Below, one piece after another: positions 45,827 through 54,216 of a stretch of 64,000 bases of DNA; position 1 is the stretch's first letter, and every line of letters starts with the position of its first letter. The notes beneath the pieces were generated by a model. The model was not told the origin of the DNA and ran no database searches. It saw only the letters and a list, made by a program, of their open reading frames with translations. The DNA comes from Gammaproteobacteria bacterium (GTDB taxonomy: Bacteria; Pseudomonadota; Gammaproteobacteria; DSM-16500): assembly GCA_019634835.1 (NCBI GenBank), contig JAHCAO010000007.1:32451-96450 (forward strand), written 5' to 3'. The translations under genes and the position numbers were made by a program.

Positions 45827-47350
45827 CTATAATTTCTGAGTTATTTTCTTCTCCTCTTCATCTGTTTGCATCGCTGCTGTAGAGAGAATTGTGCACGCCG
45901 ATCTAATCAACTCAACCACTTTAGGTTCTAAATCAGTACTACCTTTACCATTAAGATTCTTCCATAATTGTAAAAGCAAGGTTAACTGATCCGCAGGAGT
46001 GTCTGCTTCTTCAATATATTTAATTGTTTCTTTAACAATTTGTGCATGAGAACGTGATCGTAGAATGGTTGGTACATAGTGTGAGCTAAAAGAAGCTGCA
46101 ATATACCCCTTTAAAGTCTCGATGATGACATCTGAAAATTCTTTTAACAATAAATTTTGCTGCTTACTCAATTTGTACTGAGTTAAATAAACCAATAGCA
46201 TGGTGAACTTTGCCGTTTCTTCTTTAGCAGCTTGAATTTTATCTAAAATATTAGATGAAAGGAGTGGTTTCTCGCCTTTTATATGATGAGATTGGCGAGA
46301 ACACTGAAAAAGCTGCAGCCCTGCAGAATGCGAGAACATTATTTCTTGTTTGTCAGTTGGAAATGGTGTACCAGATTGCTTGCTTATCTCTTCTTCATTT
46401 GTTGGTTGCTTAACCGTAACAGGTTGCAATACCGGTTTAGGTACAAGATGCGCTTGAATCACAGCAGAAATTTGGTGATAAAACAGGGACATTTCATATA
46501 ATGTTAGGTTAAATTTATCTTGAAACGACTTATCCTTATCACTAATGGTTGGCATTTTGTTATTTTCATTTTTCATGACCCCACCATCTTTTCTATATTG
46601 CTCTGGCACTTGTAAATAAACATGCCGATTCATGCCTTCTAACCATAAGGCGACTTCCTGCCACAATGCACTTGTGGCTTCATCAATCCGCACTAACTTA
46701 ACGTACTCACGCACAATAATGAATGGATTTTGTATCGCTTCTTCTTTATGCGCCTTTGCCAAATAAGGGGCCATTAATGCCACAATCTGAAACCAATTTG
46801 CGGTCTGTCTTTTGTCTGCTTCCATATATAATTCAATCGTACAAATCAGAAACACTTCGTTGCAAAACAATTGGGTAAAAACTTGTTCTGCTGTTTCTAA
46901 TACAACCTCTTCCAAAAGATATCTTTTTATTCCTCTATCATAAATTTGTTTAACGATAGACATAAAAAAATGCTTAATTTTCTCCTCAGTAAGCTCTGCC
47001 ATACGACTTTCATCTGCTAATTTTTCAAAAATCTTCCTCGTATCACTATCTAAGATTTTTGCAATCACCTCTCGGATTGAGCCTTTAATAATTGTTTTAT
47101 TGATATCTTTTCCAGTCATCTCGCTAAATGTGTTCCTGATGACATTCTCGTTAATTTCGCGAATCTCATTGAGAATTTTCATGACTGCAGGTAATGAAAC
47201 TAAATGATCTAATTTAGCAATTGCTGTGATTGCTTGTTCTTTGTCTTGGATTTCTTTGATTTCATTTCTGAACTGACCGAGATGTGTTCTGAGTGTTTCA
47301 CACCCACTTTCCCAATCTGTTGTTTTATATTTCTCGACTTTCCTTAGCAT
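45827..47350 (-). CDS. Unknown helical protein, 507 aa (possible secreted effector)
   Basis: I do not recognise this protein. It is soluble, predicted mostly helical, Lys/Glu-rich, with no signal peptide. An acidic or coiled N-terminal third precedes a middle segment with a short Pro/Val-rich linker (LVPKPVLQPVTVKQPTNEEE), then a helical C-terminal domain. The last residues MQTDEEEKKITQKL are a glutamate-rich block, a feature reported near the C-terminus of many Dot/Icm substrates, which makes it a modest effector candidate. The downstream 47351-47536 gap holds a short fold-back element. Confidence 0.7.
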   Translation of the reverse strand: MLRKVEKYKTTDWESGCETLRTHLGQFRNEIKEIQDKEQAITAIAKLDHLVSLPAVMKILNEIREINENVIRNTFSEMTGKDINKTIIKGSIREVIAKILDSDTRKIFEKLADESRMAELTEEKIKHFFMSIVKQIYDRGIKRYLLEEVVLETAEQVFTQLFCNEVFLICTIELYMEADKRQTANWFQIVALMAPYLAKAHKEEAIQNPFIIVREYVKLVRIDEATSALWQEVALWLEGMNRHVYLQVPEQYRKDGGVMKNENNKMPTISDKDKSFQDKFNLTLYEMSLFYHQISAVIQAHLVPKPVLQPVTVKQPTNEEEISKQSGTPFPTDKQEIMFSHSAGLQLFQCSRQSHHIKGEKPLLSSNILDKIQAAKEETAKFTMLLVYLTQYKLSKQQNLLLKEFSDVIIETLKGYIAASFSSHYVPTILRSRSHAQIVKETIKYIEEADTPADQLTLLLQLWKNLNGKGSTDLEPKVVELIRSACTILSTAAMQTDEEEKKITQKL

Positions 47351-47379
47351 AGCAACTCCTCTATATCAAAATTAATCAG

Positions 47380-47488
47380 TGACCATCGGGTATATCACGG
47401 GTTTTTTGTAGTGAGAAGATGTGGTTAATGGTGAAGGAAAAATACTCCACCTCTCGCTACAAAAAACCCGTGATATACCCGATGGTCA
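47380..47488 (-). repeat. Shrunken fold-back element (arms only)
   Basis: A 109-bp palindrome with arms of about 36 bp (TGACCATCGGGTATATCACG on the left, mirrored exactly except one base). The centre keeps only TGGTGAAGGAAAAATA, shared with the element at 57616; both internal hairpins are lost. The arm shares GGGTATAT-ACG-GTTTTTTG with the 57616 copy. Confidence 0.85.
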
Positions 47489-47536
47489 TTATTATCAGAT
47501 AATTCTTAAACTAAGCTTAACCATAAAATTAATTAG

Positions 47537-48520
47537 TTAGCTTAAATGCATCGCCTTCCAAGCATGCTGAATCATCGTTTCAAGGCCCGGATATTTTGGC
47601 AGCCAATGTAGTTCTTGTTTCACCAATGAAGCATCAGCAACAAGAACAGCCACATCTCCCAGACGCGGTGGGCCAATTATCTTATTGATAGACTTTCCTG
47701 TTACTCGCTGCGCTGCGTGAACAACTTGCATAACAGAATAACCATGACCAGTGCCCAAATTGTAAATCATATTTTTTTTGTTTTTGACTAAAGCATTCAA
47801 GGCAAGTAAGTGTGCATTGCATAAATCGACGACATGAATGTAATCACGGATGCATGTCCCATCTACCGTTGGATATTGATTCCCATGAATCGTCACGTTA
47901 GGATGTTGCCCAGCAGCCGTTTGTAAAACCAAGGGAATAAGATGTGATTCTGGCTCATGACATTCACATAAACGGGCTTCAGGATCCGCACCTGCCGCGT
48001 TAAAATAACGTAAGATTGCAAAATTCAATCCATCGCTTCTAGCAAAATCCTTGATAATTTCTTCTACCATCCATTTTGTACGACCATAAGGACTAACAGG
48101 AGCAAGAGGATGCGATTCTGTCATTGTTTTATATTGCGGCTCCCCATACACAGCAGCCGAAGAAGAGAATATAAAATTCTTCACGCCACATTGAACCATC
48201 ACATTGATGAGAGTAATGGCGGTTGAAACATTATTTTGATAATATTTAGCGGGAAATTTGACCGATTCGCCAACATCAATAAAAGAAGCGAAGTGCATAA
48301 CAGCAGCAAATTGATGCTTAGAAAATAATTGTTTGAGAAGCGCCGCATCCCCTGCCTCTCCTACAATCAGCTCAGCATTGAGCACTGCATCACGATGTCC
48401 TTTACTTAAATTATCTAGCACCACAGGACGATAACCAGCACGCAGCATATTCAACACCATATGAGAACCAATATAGCCAGCGCCTCCTATAATTAAAATC
48501 GATTGTGAATTAGTACGCAT
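47537..48520 (-). CDS. galE: UDP-glucose 4-epimerase
   Basis: Interconverts UDP-glucose and UDP-galactose through a keto intermediate. SDR motifs: NAD-binding GGAGYIGSHMVLNML, FSSSAAVYGEP with Ser, YGRTKWMVEEI with Tyr-x3-Lys, YFNAAGADPEARLCECHEPESHLIP, and RDYIHVVDL; the C-terminus shows YNLGTGHGYSV. The length of 327 aa is typical. Start overlaps the 3' end of the sugar transferase gene by 11 bp. Confidence 0.96.
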   Translation of the reverse strand: MRTNSQSILIIGGAGYIGSHMVLNMLRAGYRPVVLDNLSKGHRDAVLNAELIVGEAGDAALLKQLFSKHQFAAVMHFASFIDVGESVKFPAKYYQNNVSTAITLINVMVQCGVKNFIFSSSAAVYGEPQYKTMTESHPLAPVSPYGRTKWMVEEIIKDFARSDGLNFAILRYFNAAGADPEARLCECHEPESHLIPLVLQTAAGQHPNVTIHGNQYPTVDGTCIRDYIHVVDLCNAHLLALNALVKNKKNMIYNLGTGHGYSVMQVVHAAQRVTGKSINKIIGPPRLGDVAVLVADASLVKQELHWLPKYPGLETMIQHAWKAMHLS

Positions 48521-49919
48521 TACGGCTGAAAAATCCCCGAAAACAGGTCAAGAAGATAATTTTCAAATCGAACCCAAGAGACCAGTTATTAATATAATAT
48601 AGATCATATTCCACACGCTTTTGCATTTTTGTCAGTGTGTCAGTTTCACCACGCCATCCATTCACTTGCGCCCAACCAGTAATACCTGGTTTGACATGAT
48701 GCCGCTGCATATAAGTGTAAATTGAATCTTTATACAATTCATTATGCGCCAATGCATGAGGGCGCGGACCTACTATCGACATACGGCCTTGCAGCACATT
48801 AATAAATTGCGGCAATTCATCTAAGCTGGTCCTACGTAAAAACCGACCCAATGGTGTAACACGTTTATCATCTATAGTTGCTTGAGTCACTTGACCCTCT
48901 GCTTCTATATGTTCATACATGGTGCGAAACTTATAAACCTTAATGATATGACCATCCCATCCCAAACGCTGTTGCTTGAAAAATACGGAACCTCTTGAAC
49001 TGCATTTCACTCCAATCATAATAATAAATAATATAGGGCTAATACATGTCAGTATTAACACTGCAAGTAATCTATCTTCAATCGCCTTAACTAGTCTATT
49101 CATACCTCTCATGGGTGAAGAGCGAATATTCAGTACCGGGAAACCTGCAACATCTGTAATAGAGTGATTCAGCAAATCCATACCGAAAATATCCAATACA
49201 AACCGAGTGGTAATGGTATGATGCCGCAACTCATGCAGGATTTCTTTTACTCGTGCTTCGGCACGCAGTGGTAACGCAAGCCAAATTTCATCTATTCCTG
49301 CTTGTGTAAGATAACTGCTAAGACTGGCTGGCGTTTGAATAATAGGAATAGAATGAATCACCGCAGGTTTTTTAGCAGCAGCATCATCGATGAATGAGAC
49401 AATACGAAATCCCGTCCAAAGAGCTTGCTGAACTGAGGTGGCGAACTTTATGCCTAATTCACCTGCACCCATAATCACAACACATCGCTCGTTCAAACCA
49501 CGTGAGCGCATGAACCGCAGCACAAGCAATAAACTACAGCGAAATAAGACCAATAAAAATAATGTCAATCCAATCCAATAAATAAACCAAGCACGTGAAA
49601 AATTAGCTCCTGATTTAGTAAAGAAAGATAAACCTGCCAGCATGAGACCTATGACACATACTGCTTGAACAAGTGTTACTGCATGCCGAAGAAAACCTTC
49701 ACCACGCACGGAAGCATAGATATTAAAAGATGAAAAAACTATTGGCACAAAGAGAAGACCTATCGCCATTGCCATCAGGTAAGAGGATGGCACCGTAAAT
49801 TCATTAAACCTAATGAAATAAGCCATCCATCCCGCAATCAATACAGTGACCATGTCCACTGCTCGCGTCAACATAGAAATGGCACGTGAATACTCTTTTA
49901 GCAACCCTTTAGGTAACAT
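48510..49919 (-). CDS. Undecaprenyl-phosphate glucose/galactose phosphotransferase (WcaJ/WbaP type)
   Basis: Initiating transferase that puts a sugar phosphate on the polyprenyl carrier. N-terminal four hydrophobic helices, a central CoA-binding-like domain (VIMGAGELGIKFATSVQQ), and the C-terminal bacterial sugar transferase domain: KRLGWDGHIIKVYKFRTMYEH-like region FFKQQRLGWDGHIIKVYKFRTMYEH, RFLRRTSLDELPQFINVLQGRMSIVGPRPHA and KPGITGWAQVNGWRG. Length 469 aa is typical of this family. Specificity between Glc-1-P and Gal-1-P cannot be told. Confidence 0.93.
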   Translation of the reverse strand: MLPKGLLKEYSRAISMLTRAVDMVTVLIAGWMAYFIRFNEFTVPSSYLMAMAIGLLFVPIVFSSFNIYASVRGEGFLRHAVTLVQAVCVIGLMLAGLSFFTKSGANFSRAWFIYWIGLTLFLLVLFRCSLLLVLRFMRSRGLNERCVVIMGAGELGIKFATSVQQALWTGFRIVSFIDDAAAKKPAVIHSIPIIQTPASLSSYLTQAGIDEIWLALPLRAEARVKEILHELRHHTITTRFVLDIFGMDLLNHSITDVAGFPVLNIRSSPMRGMNRLVKAIEDRLLAVLILTCISPILFIIMIGVKCSSRGSVFFKQQRLGWDGHIIKVYKFRTMYEHIEAEGQVTQATIDDKRVTPLGRFLRRTSLDELPQFINVLQGRMSIVGPRPHALAHNELYKDSIYTYMQRHHVKPGITGWAQVNGWRGETDTLTKMQKRVEYDLYYINNWSLGFDLKIIFLTCFRGFFSRNAY

Positions 49920-49949
49920 CTTGAATATGATATCCTACATCGTGTTTTA

Positions 49950-50121
49950 GGTTGCATGATGAGTTTTTACAACGAGAGGATCAGGGTATTATTCCTTCAC
50001 CATTCGCCACAAACCACCCTCATCCCTGATTGGGTTTTGCTCGCACAGACTCCTGTCTGCGAGTGAATGATTCATACAAAATAGCCTCACCCTCTCGTTG
50101 CAAAAAACTCATCATGCAACC
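49950..50121 (-). repeat. Fold-back element copy B, divergent gap
   Basis: 172-bp element with arms starting GGTTGCATGATGAGTTTTTA and mirrored at the right, with a few arm mismatches. The minus-strand interior keeps the AGGA-loop hairpin (CTCGC-AGAC-AGGA-GTCT-..-GCGAG with a two-base bulge) and the second, degenerate hairpin. Directly outside are CGTGTTTTAG (left, 49941-49950) and CGTATTTTAA (right), 8 of 10 identical, possibly a decayed target duplication. It occupies most of the gap between the sugar transferase and GT4 genes. Confidence 0.85.
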
Positions 50122-50219
50122 GTATTTTAAGTGGATTTTAACAAGAGCTCTCGCTAAAGAACGCAGGAACTCCTTCGATTGTTTATACTGTATTTTATTT
50201 GATTAGCAGCAACTTATCT

Positions 50220-51335
50220 ATGAAAACCGCAATTGTTTGTGATTGGCTAGTCACTATAGGTGGTGCAGAAAAATTCCTCGGACATTTACTGCAATGCTAT
50301 CCTAACGCTGATATTTTTGCGGTGATCGATTTCATTGACCCAGATAAACGTGGTTTCCTATTAAATAAACCTGTAAAAACTACTTTTATTCAAAAACTCC
50401 CCTTCGCAAAAACTCGCTATCGCAGTTATTTGCCTTTAATGCCTATTGCGATCGAACAAGTAGATGTTTCCTCTTATGATTTAATCATCTCTAGTTCTCA
50501 TGCTGTTGCAAAAGGCATCATGACGGGACCTGAACAAGTTCATATTAGCTATGTACATTCGCCTATGCGCTATGCCTGGGATTTGCAGCATCAATATTTA
50601 CACGAAACTGGATTAGATAAGAAATTGAGCGGAATGATTGCTCGTTACTGCTTGCACAAACTTCGTCTATGGGACTTGCGCAGCGCAACAGGCGTTGATT
50701 ATTTTGTCGCTAATTCTAATTTCATTGCCCGCCGGATAGAAAAGACTTATCGAAGACAAGCTGAGGTGATTTATCCTCCTGTTGAAATCACACAATTTTT
50801 TCCTTCAGGTAAAAAAGAAAATTTTTACCTCACTGCGTCACGTCTAGTTCCATATAAACGGCTAGATTTAATTGTCGACAGTTTTGCTTCCATGCCAGAT
50901 AAAAAGCTGATCGTTATTGGTGACGGACCAGATTTTGAAAAAATCAAAAGCAAAGCAGGCCCAAACGTTGACGTATTAGGATATCAACCTAATGAAGTAC
51001 TTCTTTCCTATATGCAACGCGCCAAAGCTTTCTTATTCGCCGCTCAAGAAGATTTTGGACTACTCCCTCTCGAAGCTCAAGCTTGTGGTACGCCGGTTAT
51101 TGCTTATGGAAAAGGCGGCGCACTGGAGACAGTACGCGGGTTAAACCATGCTCGTCCTACTGGAATATTTTTCTCAACGCAAACCATAGAGGCTATTTGT
51201 CAGACAGTGATGATGTTTGAAGCAAATCAACCTCATTTTACTGTTGAAAACTGTGTACAAAACGCAGCTCGTTTCACCCCTGAACAATTTCATAAGGCAT
51301 TCAAAACCTTCGTCACAACGAAGATAAACTCGTAG
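50220..51335 (+). CDS. Family 4 glycosyltransferase (mannosyltransferase-like)
   Basis: GT-B enzyme, first gene of a plus-strand run that continues with the ABC exporter. Markers: AIVCDWLVTIGGAEKFLGHLL, YDLIISSSHAVAKGIM, YVHSPMRYAWDLQHQYL, YFVANSNFIARRIEKTY, EVIYPPVEITQFFP, and the C-terminal LLSYMQRAKAFLFAAQEDFGLLPLEAQACGTPVIAYGKGGALETV with the E-x7-E motif. It resembles WbaZ/WbdA-type O-antigen transferases. The frame opens at TTG 50199; ATG at 50220 is preferred. Confidence 0.9.
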   Translation: MKTAIVCDWLVTIGGAEKFLGHLLQCYPNADIFAVIDFIDPDKRGFLLNKPVKTTFIQKLPFAKTRYRSYLPLMPIAIEQVDVSSYDLIISSSHAVAKGIMTGPEQVHISYVHSPMRYAWDLQHQYLHETGLDKKLSGMIARYCLHKLRLWDLRSATGVDYFVANSNFIARRIEKTYRRQAEVIYPPVEITQFFPSGKKENFYLTASRLVPYKRLDLIVDSFASMPDKKLIVIGDGPDFEKIKSKAGPNVDVLGYQPNEVLLSYMQRAKAFLFAAQEDFGLLPLEAQACGTPVIAYGKGGALETVRGLNHARPTGIFFSTQTIEAICQTVMMFEANQPHFTVENCVQNAARFTPEQFHKAFKTFVTTKINS

Positions 51336-51433
51336 TGTTTCACCTTCGTCCGTCGACCACAAGCAACATTGTCACACCCAAGCTATCGTGATATTCTCGC
51401 ACACCAAGGAAATGTAGTATTGTATCGGTAAAT

Positions 51434-52315
51434 ATGCCTATAAAAGAAACAGCTATTGCTTCACCATCTGACTTGTCCCTAAATGGAGATAATGTTATTG
51501 ATGTTGCATTCCCCACTATCAATCAAAAAAAACTAGCGTGGCAAGATATCAAATCTGGCTTGTTGAATTGGCGTATCTGGGTAATGCTCGCTTATCAAGA
51601 CATTAAACTACGGTATCGCCGTTCCGTGCTAGGGCCTTTTTGGATCACACTTAGCATGGCGATTACTGTTTACTCAATGGGATATTTATACAGCCATTTA
51701 TTTCACGTACAGCTTGCTGAATATTTTCCCTATCTTGTTGCAGGAATGTTAAGTTGGTCATTAATCTCTACGACTGTCACTGATACGGTAGAAACCTTTA
51801 CCGCTAACGACGCTCTACTAAAGCAAATTAAACTTCCCTATAGCTTGTATGTGCACAGAGTTGTAGCAAGGAATTTTATTATCTTTTTTCATAACATTTT
51901 AGTTTTTATTCCCATCATGGTGATTTTTCATCATCAGGTCAAAATGGGACTGAATTGGTTGTTATTGATACCTGGATTATTGATTATTTACTTTAACTCC
52001 ATTTGCTATGGGCTTTTTTTCGCCATGATTGGTGCTAGATATCGTGATATATCACAACTTATCAAAAACCTCATTCAAGTTGTTTTTTTCGTCACTCCCA
52101 TTATGTGGAAACCCTCTATTTTACCAGCCAGTAAACAATTTCTTGCTTACTTAAACCCCGTATTTTCACTGTTGGAATTGATACGCGCTCCTATGATTGG
52201 ATATTCGCTCACCAAAATGAATATTCTGATGATATTTCTCATGTCGTTAATGGGCTTAGGAGTGAGTTATTCTGTATTCGTTTCCCGCAGAGCAAGGATC
52301 ATTTACTGGTTATAG
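51434..52315 (+). CDS. Polysaccharide ABC exporter, permease (Wzm type)
   Basis: Membrane half of an ABC-2 exporter for undecaprenyl-linked polysaccharide. After a soluble N-terminus with the typical GLLNWRIWVMLAYQDIKLRYRRSVLGPFW motif, six hydrophobic helices follow, with the cytoplasmic TDTVETFTANDALLKQIKLPYSLYV and RYRDISQLIKNLIQVVFFVTPIMW segments. The length of 293 aa is standard. The ATPase gene follows 8 bp later; together they indicate an O-polysaccharide exported by the ABC-dependent route instead of Wzx/Wzy. Confidence 0.93.
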   Translation: MPIKETAIASPSDLSLNGDNVIDVAFPTINQKKLAWQDIKSGLLNWRIWVMLAYQDIKLRYRRSVLGPFWITLSMAITVYSMGYLYSHLFHVQLAEYFPYLVAGMLSWSLISTTVTDTVETFTANDALLKQIKLPYSLYVHRVVARNFIIFFHNILVFIPIMVIFHHQVKMGLNWLLLIPGLLIIYFNSICYGLFFAMIGARYRDISQLIKNLIQVVFFVTPIMWKPSILPASKQFLAYLNPVFSLLELIRAPMIGYSLTKMNILMIFLMSLMGLGVSYSVFVSRRARIIYWL

Positions 52316-52323
52316 GAAGGAAT

Positions 52324-53073
52324 ATGGCACAGATAGATTTACGTTCGGTCCACGTTGAATTTCCTATCTTTAACCTTAGCTCACGCTCTCTGAAAAAACA
52401 TTTCTTAAAACTCGCAACAGGTGGCAGTATTGTTAAAGATGCTAATGAACATATATTAGTCCATGCATTACGTGACATCACGCTCTCTTTCAAACATGGT
52501 GAACGAATTGGCCTCATTGGACATAATGGTTCGGGAAAAAGCACATTACTGCGTTTATTGGCAAAGATTTATGAGCCAAATCGCGGTGATATCCGTATTG
52601 ATGGCCACATTTCACCGATGTTGGATTTTTTTGCGGGCGTAGAAGCTGAATTCACTGGTTATGACAACATTTATACGCGAGGAATCATCTTAGGATTAAC
52701 CCGCAGGGAAATTAAAAACCAAATTGCCGAAATTGCTGAGTTCACTGGTCTGGGCGATTATCTTTCTATGCCAGTCCGCACTTATTCATCAGGCATGAAA
52801 ATCCGTCTTTCATTCGCTATCTCCACCTGCATCAAGCCCGAAATCTTATTGATCGACGAAGTCTTTGGTGCCGGCGACGCAAGCTTTATGGATAAAGCAA
52901 GGCAAAAAATGATTTCTCTGCTTGATCAATCCAGCATTGTCATACTAGCATCTCACTCAGATGACTTAATCTATGAGCTCTGTAGTAAAGCATTGTTACT
53001 GGAAAATGGGCAGGTAAAATACTTTGGGCCTGTTGATAATGCATTTGAGATATACCACTTGGAAAAAAAATAG
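52324..53073 (+). CDS. Polysaccharide ABC exporter, ATP-binding subunit (Wzt type, short)
   Basis: Energises the exporter together with the permease at 51434. Walker A GLIGHNGSGKSTLLRLL, Q-loop and FAGVEAEFTGYDNIYTRG segment, ABC signature YSSGMKIRLSFAIS, Walker B ILLIDEVFGAGD, H-loop ASHSD. It is only 249 aa, with no C-terminal carbohydrate-binding domain as found in E. coli O9a Wzt. A strong AGGAAGGA precedes the ATG; the next gene starts 17 bp after the stop. Confidence 0.94.
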   Translation: MAQIDLRSVHVEFPIFNLSSRSLKKHFLKLATGGSIVKDANEHILVHALRDITLSFKHGERIGLIGHNGSGKSTLLRLLAKIYEPNRGDIRIDGHISPMLDFFAGVEAEFTGYDNIYTRGIILGLTRREIKNQIAEIAEFTGLGDYLSMPVRTYSSGMKIRLSFAISTCIKPEILLIDEVFGAGDASFMDKARQKMISLLDQSSIVILASHSDDLIYELCSKALLLENGQVKYFGPVDNAFEIYHLEKK

Positions 53074-53090
53074 CGCAGGAGGTCAATGAA

Positions 53091-54191
53091 ATGATTATTA
53101 GCCGCACTCCTTACCGGATTTCCTTTTTTGGCGGCGGCACTGATTATCATACTTGGTACCAACAGCATGGTTCTGCTGTACTCTCTGCCACCATTAATCA
53201 TTATTGCTATTTACATTGCCGCAATCTAGCCCCATTTTTTAAGCACAAAACACGCGTGGTATGGTCTACAGTGGAAGAAGTGTTACAACACTCCGACATT
53301 AAACATCCTGCTGTCAGAGCAGTGCTTGATTACTTACAAATCCATCACGGTGTTGAAATCAACCATCAAGGCGATTTACCTGCGCGCTCCGGTCTAGGCT
53401 CAAGTTCAGCATTTACTGTTGGCTTGCTGCATGCTATGTATGCATTGCGCGGTATGATGTCCAGCAAACGTGAGCTAGCGTGCGAAGCAATTCATATCGA
53501 ACGAGATATCTTAAAAGAAAATGTGGGTGTGCAAGATCAAATCGCAACTGCTTACGGTGGGCTGAACAAAATTATTGTGCACCCAGACGGCAGCTTTGAA
53601 GTTAAGCCACTCATTTTGTCTCATCATCGCCAACAAGAACTACATGAACATTTACTCTTGTTTTTTACTGGTATCTCCCGCACAGCCTCTGATATTGCCG
53701 CTGATAAAATCAAATCTATACCGGAAAAAAACCATCAATTACATACCATGCGTAACATGGTAGATGAGGCTGAAAGCATTCTATGCACTAGTCAAGACAT
53801 TACATTATTTGGTGAATTATTGCATGAAACGTGGATGTTAAAACGGCAGCTTAGCAGCAAAATTGCACCTGCTTACATTGACGAAATTTATGCGAAAGCC
53901 CGTAATGCAGGCGCTATCGGCGGTAAATTATTAGGCGCAGGCGGCGGCGGGTTTATGTTGTTTTTCGTCAATCCAGAAAACAAATTACATGTGTGCAATG
54001 CGCTGGAAGATTTATTGCTTGTACCTTTTCATTTCGAGTCCAGCGGCTCACAAATTATCTTTTACGATGACGCACACTATAGTCGAATGGCCATGACACG
54101 CCGTGACTACATGCATTTACGCAACATCACAATTGATGAAACACCCCCTCTTAATCGGCAGCGGTTAAATCGACTGCTCACCGTAGAATGA
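53091..54191 (+). CDS. GHMP-family sugar kinase (HddA-like, heptose/fucose-type)
   Basis: Sugar kinase of the GHMP superfamily. N-terminal SRTPYRISFFGGGTDYHTWYQQHGSAVLSATINHYCYLHC motif, the ATP-binding ARSGLGSSSAFTVGLLHAM (GLGSSS), NVGVQDQIATAYGG and the C-terminal GAIGGKLLGAGGGGFMLFF. It most resembles D-glycero-alpha-D-manno-heptose-7-phosphate kinase (HddA) and related kinases of GDP-heptose synthesis, but substrate is inferred only. AGGAGGT precedes the ATG. It follows wzt by 17 bp and precedes the dehydratase by 25 bp. Confidence 0.85.
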   Translation: MIISRTPYRISFFGGGTDYHTWYQQHGSAVLSATINHYCYLHCRNLAPFFKHKTRVVWSTVEEVLQHSDIKHPAVRAVLDYLQIHHGVEINHQGDLPARSGLGSSSAFTVGLLHAMYALRGMMSSKRELACEAIHIERDILKENVGVQDQIATAYGGLNKIIVHPDGSFEVKPLILSHHRQQELHEHLLLFFTGISRTASDIAADKIKSIPEKNHQLHTMRNMVDEAESILCTSQDITLFGELLHETWMLKRQLSSKIAPAYIDEIYAKARNAGAIGGKLLGAGGGGFMLFFVNPENKLHVCNALEDLLLVPFHFESSGSQIIFYDDAHYSRMAMTRRDYMHLRNITIDETPPLNRQRLNRLLTVE

Positions 54192-54216
54192 TAAACCCAC
54201 CAGGAGATCATCCAAT

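Noticed and set aside
49941..50131. Firm target-site duplication around fold-back copy B
   Set aside because: Flanks match only 8 of 10 bases and other copies show no duplication, so it is only suggestive.
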